DNA from: an uncultured Oscillibacter sp.
GTDB lineage: Bacteria > Bacillota > Clostridia > Oscillospirales > Oscillospiraceae
Length of the DNA: 24,492 nucleotides
Assembly: GCA_910576845.1 (NCBI GenBank)
Contig: CAJTJA010000035.1
Location: forward strand, 1-24,492
Reading direction: 5' to 3'
Positions within the stretch are counted from its first letter, which is position 1. Every line of letters starts with the position of its first letter. Under the pieces are notes generated by a model. That model saw only the letters and a program-made list of their open reading frames with translations. It did no database searches and was not told the DNA's origin. Of this stretch, positions 1-7,382 are shown piece by piece. Made by a program: the position numbers and the translations under genes.

Positions 1-196
1 CCTTACCGAACTTGCTGGGGTCCTGGCAGAGAAGGCCGGTGCCCGCCTCGCCGGCAATGCCGGTGCCTTTGGCGGAGCCGATGCCGGGAAGTACTGCCGC
101 GAGGCCCGCACCCAGAAGAGCCAGGGCCAGGCCGCCGATGGAGCCCAGGAAGGTGAGTGCCTGCTGCATCTCGATCAATTGAGTCATGTCTTGCAT
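1..196 (-). CDS. ntpK: V-type ATP synthase subunit K (proteolipid ring), partial
   Basis: Membrane rotor proteolipid of a V/A-type ATPase, which passes H+ or Na+ across the membrane. Only the first 65 codons are in the window; the gene runs off the left edge. The start ATG at 196-194 has GGAGG nine bases upstream. The visible protein begins MQDMTQLIEMQQALTFLGS and continues with a Gly/Ala-rich hydrophobic helix containing the GIGSAKGTGIAGEAG stretch typical of the first hairpin of the c/K ring. The ion-binding Glu/Gln of later helices lies outside the window, so ion specificity cannot be judged. It lies 24 bases after subunit I, in the F-I-K order of the Enterococcus hirae ntp operon. Confidence 0.9.
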   Translation of the reverse strand, partial: MQDMTQLIEMQQALTFLGSIGGLALALLGAGLAAVLPGIGSAKGTGIAGEAGTGLLCQDPSKFGK

Positions 197-220
197 TGTA
201 GTGTTCCTCCTAAAATTTGA

Positions 221-2143
221 TTACTTCGTGATATCCACGTATTTGGTCTCCATGGCCAGGGGCCGGAAGGGCTTGCCGCCGTCCTCATAGAACTTTCCGA
301 AATACTCCAGGCACTGGAGACGGAGGTCATGGACATAGCAGCCCAGCAGGTTCAGCGCGAAGTTCAGCGCGTTGCCCGCCAGAGAGATCACAAGGAAGAT
401 GAGGATATTGCCGGGAATTGCCCCCAATGTATTGAATACCTGGGCAATGACACTGCCCGCCAGCATCAGGGCCATGAGACGGGCATAGGACAGAATGTCG
501 CCAAAATAGCCTGTGACATGGTTATAGAGGGAGCCAAAGATGCCCATGATTTTCCCAAAGCCCTGGCCGGTGACCAGGGGCCCGATGACAATCAAGGCTA
601 AACCGGCGTAAAGCACCAGATTCGTGACGCCCGCCGCCATAAGGCCGATGCCGATGAAGACAATCCACCAGGTGACCTCCTCAAAAACGGCGTCCAGAAC
701 TTGTCCGGCCTTTATCTTGCGGATAAAACTGATGGCCATGCCGGTGACAATCTGGACAAGGCCTAGAGCCATGGCGCCCACGAGAATCATCAGTGTGTCG
801 TTCAGCGGGGTGAACAGTGCGGGCAGGGCAAAATCCCCGCCGGTGGGGAGCTTTACCACTTGGGTCAGGAAATCCCCGAAGAAACCGCCGGTCAGCGCGC
901 CCATGATGAAAGTGGAGACGCCGCACAGCTGCATCAGGCCCATCATGTGTCCCATGGCGCCTTTGGGCCGGTACTTCTTGGAGATGATCGTGCCTGCCAG
1001 GAACATCAGCAGACCGTAACCCATGTCCGCCATCATGATGCCGTAGAACAAAATGAAGAACGGCGCCATGAGAGGGTTGGGGTCCACGTTGTTGTAAGCG
1101 GGGAGGGAGTACATCTCCGTCACCATGTTCAGCGGCCTGGTGAGCCAGTTGTTTTTCAGCTGTACAGGGACGTTTGGAATATCTTCCTCCGCAGGATCAG
1201 CGGCGTCCCAGGCACAGCCGCTGCCGTCCAGCAGAGCTTGAACATCGTTCATGCTCTCTGCCGGAGCCCAGCCTTCGAAAAAGACGATGGTTCCGTCTGT
1301 GAGAAGCCGCTCCGTATTCGCGTCCTCGGCGGCTTCTGCGTTCAGCCGGTCGGCATAGAGCCGCAGAGCGTCCCGGGAGGAGGACAGAGCGGCAATAGCG
1401 GCTTCGGCCTCCTGCCGCTTGGTCTGATTTTCCGCGATGGAGGCATGCAGCGCCTCGACATTTTTGGCCGCCGTACCGGTTACGCTTTGGAAAGCGGTAA
1501 CGCTGAAGCCGTGAGGCCGCAGAATCTCCAGGGCCTTTTCCTCCTCCGTGCGGTGGACGATCAGGAGGCAGCAGCGCTGCTGCTTGTCTCCGCTGATCTC
1601 GTAGAGTTCCGCCGCTGTGTCCGCCAGCTCATTGCGGATGGCAGCTGTGTCTGCCGCCCCTGGAAAGACGCCCAAGCGGAAGACTGCATTGGCGGTGCCG
1701 CTCAACTCAAGAGGCATGTCCAGGGGAACCCAAGGCTCCAGTCCCGCTTTTCGGCTGAGAAGGCGGCTTTCTTCTCCCTGCAAACGGGAAATATCCTGCA
1801 GGTAAGCGTTAATCTTTCTGCTGACAGCCCGGGCCTTTTCCAGAGTTTCCTCGCTGAGGAATTCTTCCTGGGATATTGGGCGGCGCTGAATAAAGAGGCC
1901 GTCCTTGGTTCCGCCGTAGCGCTTCAGAGCCTCCAGGGCAGCGTTCGCTTCTCCCTGTTCGTTTTTGGTTTCAGCCAGCGTGGAAACATCCCGCCGCAGC
2001 AGCGCGGCCCAAGCGGGGTCCGCCAAAAGACCGGCAGGCTCGCTGATCTCCACGCAGCCAAGACGCAGCAGTTCCCGCAGAAGTGCGTCCCGGCTGTCGG
2101 CCATGGCCATGACGCGGAGCTTCTTCATTTTTACAATGGCCAT
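221..2143 (-). CDS. ntpI: V-type ATP synthase subunit I
   Basis: Subunit I (a-subunit homologue) supplies the stator half-channels for ion movement past the K ring and anchors the peripheral stalks. The 640-residue protein has the family's two-part build: residues 1 to about 340 are soluble with coiled-coil stretches (about 85-135 and 225-275), and about 345-620 hold roughly seven or eight membrane helices. Conserved membrane-domain features are visible: NPLMAPFFILFYGIMMADMG, the SYARLMAL helix with Arg555, and VHDLRLQCLEYFGKFYEDG with Arg608, matching the two arginines known to matter in this family. The start ATG is one base after the stop of the upstream stalk subunit, which implies translational coupling. 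The product is full length and shows no damage. Confidence 0.95.
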   Translation of the reverse strand: MAIVKMKKLRVMAMADSRDALLRELLRLGCVEISEPAGLLADPAWAALLRRDVSTLAETKNEQGEANAALEALKRYGGTKDGLFIQRRPISQEEFLSEETLEKARAVSRKINAYLQDISRLQGEESRLLSRKAGLEPWVPLDMPLELSGTANAVFRLGVFPGAADTAAIRNELADTAAELYEISGDKQQRCCLLIVHRTEEEKALEILRPHGFSVTAFQSVTGTAAKNVEALHASIAENQTKRQEAEAAIAALSSSRDALRLYADRLNAEAAEDANTERLLTDGTIVFFEGWAPAESMNDVQALLDGSGCAWDAADPAEEDIPNVPVQLKNNWLTRPLNMVTEMYSLPAYNNVDPNPLMAPFFILFYGIMMADMGYGLLMFLAGTIISKKYRPKGAMGHMMGLMQLCGVSTFIMGALTGGFFGDFLTQVVKLPTGGDFALPALFTPLNDTLMILVGAMALGLVQIVTGMAISFIRKIKAGQVLDAVFEEVTWWIVFIGIGLMAAGVTNLVLYAGLALIVIGPLVTGQGFGKIMGIFGSLYNHVTGYFGDILSYARLMALMLAGSVIAQVFNTLGAIPGNILIFLVISLAGNALNFALNLLGCYVHDLRLQCLEYFGKFYEDGGKPFRPLAMETKYVDITK

Positions 2144-2144
2144 T

Positions 2145-2459
2145 TCAGTGCTTCACAACCCTTCCGACAATAAACTCTGCGGCAGCCTCCAGACGCTTGC
2201 CCGCCGCTTCCCGCAGGGCAGCGGCGTCTGCTTCTGCGGCCTGGGCGGTTTTTGCAGCGGTGTCTGCGGCCCGCTCCTCGGCCTGACGCAGAAGTGCGCG
2301 TCCAGCCTCCGCCCCGGCGCTCCGAATTTTTTGCAAGAGCGCCTGACCTTCTTTTTCCGCATCGGCGACAAGCTGCTTCGCCTCTGCCTCGGCGGAGGCA
2401 CGGCGTTCACGGGCCTCACTTTCCGCCTGCGTTACCTTTTCAATCGCTTCCAGGGACAT
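2145..2459 (-). CDS. ntpF: V-type ATP synthase subunit H/G-like peripheral stalk protein
   Basis: A 104-residue, almost entirely helical protein rich in Ala, Glu, Arg and Lys with heptad-like spacing and no membrane segment, as expected for the G/H-type peripheral stalk subunit that pairs with subunit E in V/A-ATPases. Identity rests on composition, length and position: it is the first gene of the operon directly ahead of subunit I, the place of ntpF in Enterococcus hirae. The name varies between annotation systems (subunit H, G or F). The ATG is preceded by a GAGAAGGTGAG purine stretch, a moderate ribosome binding site. The stop TGA is followed after one base by the ATG of subunit I. Confidence 0.85.
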   Translation of the reverse strand: MSLEAIEKVTQAESEARERRASAEAEAKQLVADAEKEGQALLQKIRSAGAEAGRALLRQAEERAADTAAKTAQAAEADAAALREAAGKRLEAAAEFIVGRVVKH

Positions 2460-2530
2460 TCGTTCTCACCTTCTCTCCGGTGCCATATGCCCAAATGATA
2501 CGATGCGGACACATGGTCATTCTTTTATAC

Positions 2531-2559
2531 AGTATAGGCGAAGCTTCCGTGTTTTGCAA
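2531..2559 (-). promoter_or_regulatory. Sigma-A promoter of the V-type ATPase operon
   Basis: Read on the minus strand, TTGCAA (2559-2554) and TATACT (2536-2531) are separated by exactly 17 bases. The predicted start of transcription lies about 65 bases ahead of the first ATPase gene, and no other gene intervenes. Confidence 0.75.
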
Positions 2560-2586
2560 GGGAATTTTTGCTAAAGCACAGAAAAG

Positions 2587-2619
2587 ACAGGCGGCTGCCC
2601 AAAATGGACGGCCGCCTGT
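2587..2619 (-). terminator. Terminator of the DUF4180 gene
   Basis: Nine-base arms ACAGGCGGC and GCCGCCTGT flank a 15-base loop. On the minus strand the hairpin is followed by CTTTTCT. It lies 24 bases past the DUF4180 stop and just upstream of the ATPase promoter, so it insulates the two units. Confidence 0.75.
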
Positions 2620-2642
2620 GAACTGGAATCTGCACGCAGCAG

Positions 2643-3011
2643 TTATTTTGCCTGCGTCAATCGCTCCACGGCTTCTTCCCTCGACGCAGTGAAGAAAAAG
2701 TCCCTTCCATTGTTGGACTCGTAAATAAAATCTTTGAGGGGTTTGCTGGTATAATGAGAATAGTCGCCGAAAATAGCGGCTTTCACATGATAGTTGATAA
2801 ATTTCTGGAGAATTTCCCCGGCTACGCCGGTACTGAGAATAAAGAAGTCCTCTCCCAGCACCCGCTTGTCAATGGCGATGCGCGACCCGCCAGACTCATA
2901 TTTCACGGTCATGGCCAGATCCAGTGCGGCCTGGATAGTTGTGATTTCCGCCTCGTTACCGGAAACGACCCCAATATTCGTTCCATTCACATTCAGATAT
3001 TCGATGTTCAT
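2643..3011 (-). CDS. DUF4180 domain-containing protein
   Basis: A 122-residue soluble protein matching the DUF4180 family over its whole length. Recognisable parts are the N-terminal NVNGTNIGVVSG strand, the LGEDFFILSTGVAGEILQKF core at about residues 52-71, and the SKPLKDFIYESNNGRDFFF block near the C-terminus. The family is widespread in Firmicutes and Bacteroidetes as a small single-domain protein of unknown function, so no role is proposed. AGGAGG seven bases ahead of the ATG supports the start. The gene is monocistronic: it has its own terminator downstream and a strong promoter about 250 bases upstream, which leaves an unusually long leader. Confidence 0.85.
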   Translation of the reverse strand: MNIEYLNVNGTNIGVVSGNEAEITTIQAALDLAMTVKYESGGSRIAIDKRVLGEDFFILSTGVAGEILQKFINYHVKAAIFGDYSHYTSKPLKDFIYESNNGRDFFFTASREEAVERLTQAK

Positions 3012-3051
3012 AATAGCCTCCTAAATCAGAACTGTAGGAAAAAGACATAAT

Positions 3052-3082
3052 CAGCGGCGGAGGGTTTCCGCTGGTGTTTTTT
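3052..3082 (+). terminator. Orphan plus-strand terminator-like hairpin in the DUF4180 leader
   Basis: CAGCGG (3052-3057) and CCGCTG (3068-3073) form a six-base stem, followed three bases later by six T on the plus strand (3077-3082). On the minus strand the same stem is followed, seven bases on, by TTTTT. No plus-strand gene ends here. It may stop antisense transcription or act as a leader hairpin for DUF4180. Confidence 0.45.
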
Positions 3083-3216
3083 CGGTTTTTGTGGAGATTC
3101 GTCGGATTCCTGGGGAGAATTACCGTGCCCGGCGGCTGGATGCCCATTGGCGCCGCCTTACAGACATTACGTGCCCCATGGATAAAAGTTCCCTTCCTGC
3201 CAGGCATCCCGGCATG

Positions 3217-3232
3217 TTTTAAACAAGGCCTA
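3217..3232. repeat. Solitary arm of the fold-back repeat found at 12531-12697
   Basis: TTTTAAACAAGGCCTA here differs by one missing base from TTTTCAAACAAGGCCTA, the right arm of the hairpin element at 12531-12697. No partner arm is visible nearby, so this looks like a remnant or a shared short target. It lies inside the DUF4180 leader. Confidence 0.4.
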
Positions 3233-3262
3233 AGCTTACGATACAAATTCCAGATGGGGGAA

Positions 3263-3291
3263 ATCATAGCACAGGCCGGATTTTCTGTCAA
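3263..3291 (-). promoter_or_regulatory. Strong sigma-A promoter reading towards DUF4180
   Basis: On the minus strand TTGACA (3291-3286) and TATGAT (3268-3263) are spaced by 17 bases, a near-consensus pair. The nearest downstream gene is DUF4180, whose start lies about 245 bases from the expected transcription start. Confidence 0.75.
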
Positions 3292-3357
3292 GCTGTGAGC
3301 CTTGCTACCCCGCGCGGCAGAGCCGCTGCGAATGCCGGAGGATGTTGCCCGCATTTC

Positions 3358-3397
3358 CCGCAGGACGGCTTCGACCGCCTCCTGCGGCGCGTTTTTT
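3358..3397 (+). terminator. Strong plus-strand terminator with no recognised gene
   Basis: CCGCAGGA (3358-3365) pairs with TCCTGCGG (3380-3387), with partial pairing inside, followed by CGCG and six T (3392-3397). No plus-strand gene precedes it within this gap, so it may end a small RNA or be part of a dispersed repeat. Confidence 0.55.
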
Positions 3398-3665
3398 CTC
3401 ATTCACAGGGCATCCATAAATCCTGCATATCGCTTTTTCCGTAGGGGCGGAATACGCGGTTTTCTATGGCGGGATAACTCTTGAAATCGGCGGAATCGCA
3501 GCGGTATCCCAAGCGCATGGAGTGTATACGCGTATTTTGACCGGCCTTTTCAGATTGGTGCCTGCGGGTGCGCTTTTGCAGCTGTTTGGAAACAGATATG
3601 GAGGGGAAGCCGCCTTGGATGGAGGACGGCCCAATAAACTGGAAGATATTGGACTTGTGTTACGT
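3398..3665. other. Gene gap with no supported feature
   Basis: This stretch lies between the orphan terminator and the stop of the DUF3795 gene. One plus-strand frame stays open from about 3421 to 3704, but it has no ribosome binding site, only an internal ATG, and no family resemblance I recognise. I see no tRNA, clear promoter or repeat. Confidence 0.4.
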
Positions 3666-3998
3666 TTATCCCCTCAGATTTTTCAGAGCGTCTGGACGAT
3701 TTGAAATAATCTCCCCAACCGTCTGACATGTTTCCATATTTAAACAGGTACCGCATGTCGTTACGCCTTTTTTCAGGGCACACTGGCGAATGCCGCAAAG
3801 ATTCTCACAATATACAGTTTTAACTCCATCCACACGACAGCCCTCACAATTGATATGTTCAGGCAAAATGGGCGCGTGATTTAACTCAGCCCATAGCTTT
3901 GCGGTTTTTTCACGCAGCGCTTGGTCATCATGGATTGTTGCAAGATATGCATCACATGTTTCACAATCCAGCCCGCAGTATGCAATCATACGTTTCAT
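3666..3998 (-). CDS. DUF3795 domain-containing protein (cysteine-rich)
   Basis: A 110-residue protein of the DUF3795 family. The N-terminal block MIAYCGLDCETCDAYLAT carries Cys8, Cys12 and Cys15, followed by NCEGCRVDG, then CENLCGIRQC and CGTCLNMETC near the middle. The regular Cys pairs suggest metal binding (zinc or an iron-sulfur cluster), an inference from spacing only; the family has no settled function. The reading frame is complete. AGGAGG lies about nine bases ahead of the ATG, and a promoter lies about 35 bases upstream. The gene appears monocistronic; no clear terminator follows. Confidence 0.85.
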   Translation of the reverse strand: MKRMIAYCGLDCETCDAYLATIHDDQALREKTAKLWAELNHAPILPEHINCEGCRVDGVKTVYCENLCGIRQCALKKGVTTCGTCLNMETCQTVGEIISNRPDALKNLRG

Positions 3999-4033
3999 GG
4001 CTCGCGCCTCCTACATCCTTATTTGTTATTTTA

Positions 4034-4062
4034 ACTATAGCACAGGAGCTGAGCGGATTCAA
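4034..4062 (-). promoter_or_regulatory. Promoter of the DUF3795 gene
   Basis: Minus strand: TTGAAT (4062-4057), 17-base spacer, TATAGT (4039-4034), about 35 bases before the ATG at 3998. Confidence 0.7.
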
Positions 4063-4273
4063 TGCCATTTGATGAAGCTGCCGGAGACTCCCGCCGGCAT
4101 GATCTTTGTTAAAAGAGATATTTTTAAACAACATGCAGAGCGGGATGACAGTGCGGAACGGGCGTGCAGGGCAAAACTGCGAACGGAACACACCCATGGG
4201 ATGCCCTTTTCTTTTCCGGCAGATTGTGGTATACTGCTATTGATTTAATCCAGATCGTTGGGAGGGGACATCT

Positions 4274-4783
4274 ATGCAGGCTGAGGAACGCCGGCAGGCT
4301 ATTTTGGAGCATTTGCGGCAGTCCAGCCGCCCCGTCAGCGCCGGGTATTTTGCGGAGCGCTTTTCCGTCAGCCGTCAAGTGGTGGTGGGAGACGTGGCGC
4401 TGCTTCGGGCTGCCGGAGAGGATATCTCCGCCACACCAAGGGGCTATGTGATTTTGAAGTCCGGCCGGGGCTTCATTCGACAGGTGGCCTGCTGTCACGA
4501 CGGACGGGGAATGGCGGCGGAACTGAACGCTGTGGTGGACCAAGGCTGCTCCGTGCTGGATGTTATCGTGGATCATCCTGTTTATGGCCAGCTTACCGGC
4601 CCTCTCCAGCTTTCCAGCCGTTACGATGTGAGCCAATTCCTCTCCCGCTGCATGGAAGCTGGCGCCCGTCCCCTCTCGGACCTCACTGAAGGTATCCACC
4701 TTCATACCCTCTCCTGCCCGGATGCGGACGCGTTCCATCGGGTGCGGGAGGACCTGAGGGGGCTGGGGGTGCTGCTGGAGTGA
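4274..4783 (+). CDS. niaR: NiaR-type transcriptional repressor (niacin-responsive, 3H domain)
   Basis: A 169-residue repressor with an N-terminal winged helix-turn-helix (about residues 4-60, with VSAGYFAERFSVSRQVVVGD as recognition region) and a C-terminal 3H domain (about 70-169). The metal-site pattern known from the Thermotoga protein TM1602 is present: His75 and Glu83, eight apart, plus His142 and His144. Family members bind nicotinate or nicotinamide and repress NAD precursor uptake and synthesis genes; none of those genes is in this window, so its targets lie elsewhere. GGGAGGGG precedes the ATG, and a TATACT box (4230-4235) with only a weak -35 lies about 38 bases upstream. The MATE gene 220 bases downstream could be cotranscribed, but nothing shows this. 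Confidence 0.9.
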   Translation: MQAEERRQAILEHLRQSSRPVSAGYFAERFSVSRQVVVGDVALLRAAGEDISATPRGYVILKSGRGFIRQVACCHDGRGMAAELNAVVDQGCSVLDVIVDHPVYGQLTGPLQLSSRYDVSQFLSRCMEAGARPLSDLTEGIHLHTLSCPDADAFHRVREDLRGLGVLLE

Positions 4784-5003
4784 GGACTGATTCATATAGT
4801 GGGGAGAGGCCCGTTTACCGGCCCCCGGTCCCCGCTAATGGAGAGCTGATCCGCACCTGCGCGGAATATGACGCCGTTTGGGTGAAGACAAAGAGTACTG
4901 TCGAATTCGCAAATTACGTTTTGTATTTAAAAGCTTTGGGGCTGTCCCCTCCACAAAACAACTTCCGGCTGTTGTCCGCGCTGCCGAACGAGGAGAGACT
5001 GAT

Positions 5004-6365
5004 ATGAACAAAAATGGCCTCCGGGATATGACGGCGGGCAGTCCCGCAGGGCATGTCCTCTACTTTGCCCTGCCTCTCCTGGCAGGGAGCTTGCTCCAAC
5101 AGCTGTATAACATGGTGGACAGTTGGGTTGTTGGGCGCTATGTGGGTGATGGGGCCCTGGCCGCTGTGGGCGTGGGTTTTCCGGTGCTGACCATGTTTTC
5201 CTCTCTCTTTATCGGCCTGTCGGGCGGCGGCACGGTAGTCATCGCCCAGTTTTTCGGTGCGGGGCGGATGGACCGGGTCCGGGACGCGGTGGATACGATC
5301 TATTCCGCGTTCCTATATTCCATCGTTCCCCTGACGGCCCTGGCACTGCTGGCAGTGGGGCCGGTTCTTCATCTGCTCCGGGTGGAGGCGGCGGCATACG
5401 GGGAAGCATACCTTTATTTGATGGTAGTTTGTGCCGGGCTTATCGGCAGCATAGGATATAACCTGAACGCCGGCATTCTGGGAGGGCTGGGGAACAGCCG
5501 GAGTACCTTGCTGTTTTTGACGGCGGCCTCGGTGATGAATATTGTTTTGGACCTGGTGCTGGTTTTGGCTTTTGGCCTGGGAGTTTTAGGGGTAGCTTTG
5601 GGGACTATCATTGCCCAGGCGTTTTCCTGGATCTTCGGAGTGGTGTATATCAACCGGAATTATCCGAACATTTCTCTCAGTCTTCTCCCCCGGAGGTTCG
5701 ACCGGGCCCTTTTCAGGCAGATCATGGGCATCGGTCTCCCGGCGGGGGTGCAGATGTCTTTGGTGGCCCTGGGGGCCATGGTGGTGATGGGAAAGATCAA
5801 TACTTACGGCAAGGAATTCACTGCCGGGTATAACGTGGGCTTCCGGCTGGACCAACTGGCCTTCCTGCCCATTCAGAGCCTGTCCAGCGCTGTCATCTCT
5901 TTCGTGGGACAAAATATCGGCGCGAAGAAGCTGGACCGGGTTCGGGAGGGCATCCGGGTGACGGTAATGCTTTCCGCCGCCTGGGCCCTTTTGATGACGG
6001 CGGTGCTTCTGCCTCTTAGGGAGCCGTTGGTGGCCTTCTTTTCCCCAACTCCGGCGGTGATCCACGCCGGGGCGGTGTACCTCCAATGCATCATGCCGTT
6101 TTACTTCATGTTTGCTGTCATGTTCTGCCTGAACAATGCCATGCGGGGCGCCGGGGACAGCGTGTTTCCCATGGTGGACGTAATTCTGTCTTTGATCTTG
6201 GTCCGGGTCCCCGCGGTATACTGCCTGGCGGACCGTTTCGGACCGGACTATATGTATTATGGCTGCGCCGTGGGCTGGACCGTGGGCCTGGCATTGTCAG
6301 TGGGCTGGTATCTCTCGGGCCGGTGGAAGCGGCACGGAAGCTTAGCGGACCGGGAGGGTCCCTGA
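5004..6365 (+). CDS. MATE family efflux transporter
   Basis: A 453-residue inner-membrane exporter with about twelve hydrophobic helices, in the DinF/NorM-like branch common in Clostridia. It would export cationic or drug-like compounds in exchange for Na+ or H+; the substrate cannot be read from the sequence. The opening contains the family signature LPLLAGSLLQQLYNMVDSWV, followed by GRYVGDGALAAVGVGFP; the second half holds LGAMVVMGKINTYG and FVGQNIGAKKLDRV. I chose ATG 5004, with AGGAGAG eight bases upstream, over an in-frame ATG at 4878, which would add 42 non-hydrophobic residues unlike the family and has no ribosome site. The 3' end overlaps the convergent methyltransferase remnant by 24 bases, and no terminator is visible. 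Confidence 0.93.
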   Translation: MNKNGLRDMTAGSPAGHVLYFALPLLAGSLLQQLYNMVDSWVVGRYVGDGALAAVGVGFPVLTMFSSLFIGLSGGGTVVIAQFFGAGRMDRVRDAVDTIYSAFLYSIVPLTALALLAVGPVLHLLRVEAAAYGEAYLYLMVVCAGLIGSIGYNLNAGILGGLGNSRSTLLFLTAASVMNIVLDLVLVLAFGLGVLGVALGTIIAQAFSWIFGVVYINRNYPNISLSLLPRRFDRALFRQIMGIGLPAGVQMSLVALGAMVVMGKINTYGKEFTAGYNVGFRLDQLAFLPIQSLSSAVISFVGQNIGAKKLDRVREGIRVTVMLSAAWALLMTAVLLPLREPLVAFFSPTPAVIHAGAVYLQCIMPFYFMFAVMFCLNNAMRGAGDSVFPMVDVILSLILVRVPAVYCLADRFGPDYMYYGCAVGWTVGLALSVGWYLSGRWKRHGSLADREGP

Positions 6366-7107
6366 CTCCGGCGGCGCGGTCCCCTTTTTCGCCGCCTTTA
6401 CCAGCAGCATCATCGGGCGGCGCAGCTCGTCCCGCATCCCGGGAATGTCCAGCATCTCCTCCGGGGGTTCCGCCTCCACCAACGCTCTCAGCGCAAAGCC
6501 GCAGTTTAAGAGGCCCATCAATATTTGGGTCAGTGTGGTGTTGTTTTACAACGTCGCATCCCAAGAAATGTGTGGAGCGCGGCCCCGGGAGGAAGTAGCC
6601 GTCTACCGGCCAATGCTGCGGCGTTCCTTCGCTTGTATAAATCCAATCCTGTCCAACCCCGGCGGTAAAAACCGGGTGCTCGATGTTGAAGAGGAAGTCC
6701 CCACCCTCCTTCAGCGTGCCATATACCTTTCGGAACACCGTCTCCAGGTCCGCAATGTAGTGCAGGGCCAAATTGGAGACCACGCAGTCCCACCGGCCCT
6801 CCGGGCACTCGTAGTCCTCGATTCCGCAGACGCGGTATTCGACGGCTTCCTCTGCGCCGCGCCGCTGGGCCTCCTCAATCATCCGCCCGCTCCGGTCCAG
6901 CCCCAGCATCCGGGCCGCCCCCTGCTCCGCCGCAAAGCGGCAGTGCCAGCCATAGCCGCACCCCAAATCCAGAACCGTTTTTCCCCGGAGGGGCGGAAAT
7001 AAGGGCCTGAGCTGGCTCCACTCCCCAGCGGCGCTCAGCCCCTCCCTGCCGCGGGACATCTTGGCGTATTCCGCAAAAAAGGTTTTGTTGTCGTATTCGT
7101 TCCTCAT
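6342..7107 (-). pseudogene. Class I SAM-dependent methyltransferase, frameshifted near its 3' end
   Basis: Codons 1-191 read as a typical small-molecule or unassigned SAM methyltransferase: MRNEYDNKTFFAEYAKMSRG opening, motif I LDLGCGYGWHC at about residues 47-56, an acidic LGLD after it, then LKEGGDFLFNIEHPVF. The frame then breaks within CACCACACTGACC (about 6531-6540). The next frame continues the family-like C-terminus beginning LTQILMGLLNCGFALRALV and ends at a TAA at 6342. Restoring one AC unit gives VKQHHTLTQ and a 255-residue protein. In the frame as given, translation runs on in low-complexity Pro/Gly/Arg sequence to 6118, antisense to the MATE gene. Start 7107 has GAGAGG upstream; an ATG at 7125 overlaps that site. 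A two-base loss, or an assembly error, would explain it. Confidence 0.8.
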
Positions 7108-7188
7108 GCCGGACGTTCCTCTCATTCTCGGTGGATGAGTCTCACCATAACACAGGTTCCGCCTTCCTTCAATTTCTTTCGCGTCTCC

Positions 7189-7212
7189 GCCTCCGGAGCC
7201 GGCTCCGGAGGC
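7189..7212. repeat. Perfect 24-base palindrome between methyltransferase and metG
   Basis: GCCTCCGGAGCC is followed directly by its reverse complement, without a loop. No T run follows on either strand, so it is not a standard terminator. It lies about 80 bases upstream of the methyltransferase start and 70 bases before the metG promoter. It could be an operator or a cruciform; function unknown. Confidence 0.45.
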
Positions 7213-7284
7213 AGGCGGAAAGGGAGCGCCCTATCCGGAGCTTTTATCCTGTGGGGGCGGACACGCCCGGGCGGAAAATCCCGC

Positions 7285-7313
7285 TTGTAATTTCCCGGCA
7301 ATGCCGGTATAAT
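7285..7313 (+). promoter_or_regulatory. Promoter of metG
   Basis: TTGTAA (7285-7290), 17 bases, then a perfect TATAAT (7308-7313). The start of transcription would be about 62 bases ahead of the ATG. The short leader contains no T-box signature. Confidence 0.8.
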
Positions 7314-7382
7314 AAACCATTACATCCCCGTCAATCCCGGCGTACCTTCCATTCGGGGACGCCGTTTTAAAGGAGAAAGACC

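Noticed and set aside
860..2173. Long plus-strand open frame across subunit I
   Set aside because: Antisense shadow of a well-conserved V-ATPase subunit, with a His/Gln/Arg-rich composition unlike a real protein.
3421..3704. Open plus-strand frame in the gap before the DUF3795 gene
   Set aside because: No ribosome binding site, no family resemblance, and its 3' end runs antisense into the DUF3795 gene.
4784..4850. GGGGAGAGGCC...GGCCCCCGGTCCCC hairpin after niaR as a terminator
   Set aside because: Pairing is imperfect and there is no T run on the plus strand.
4935..4965. TTTGGGGCTGTCCCCTCC ahead of the MATE gene resembles TTTTTGGGGCTGCCCTCC at 15481-15499
   Set aside because: The similarity is short and the flanks do not match; two near-copies are not enough to call a repeat without a genome search.
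7314..7382. Possible T-box leader for metG
   Set aside because: The leader is only about 60 bases and lacks the TGGNACCGCG sequence and the specifier stem.
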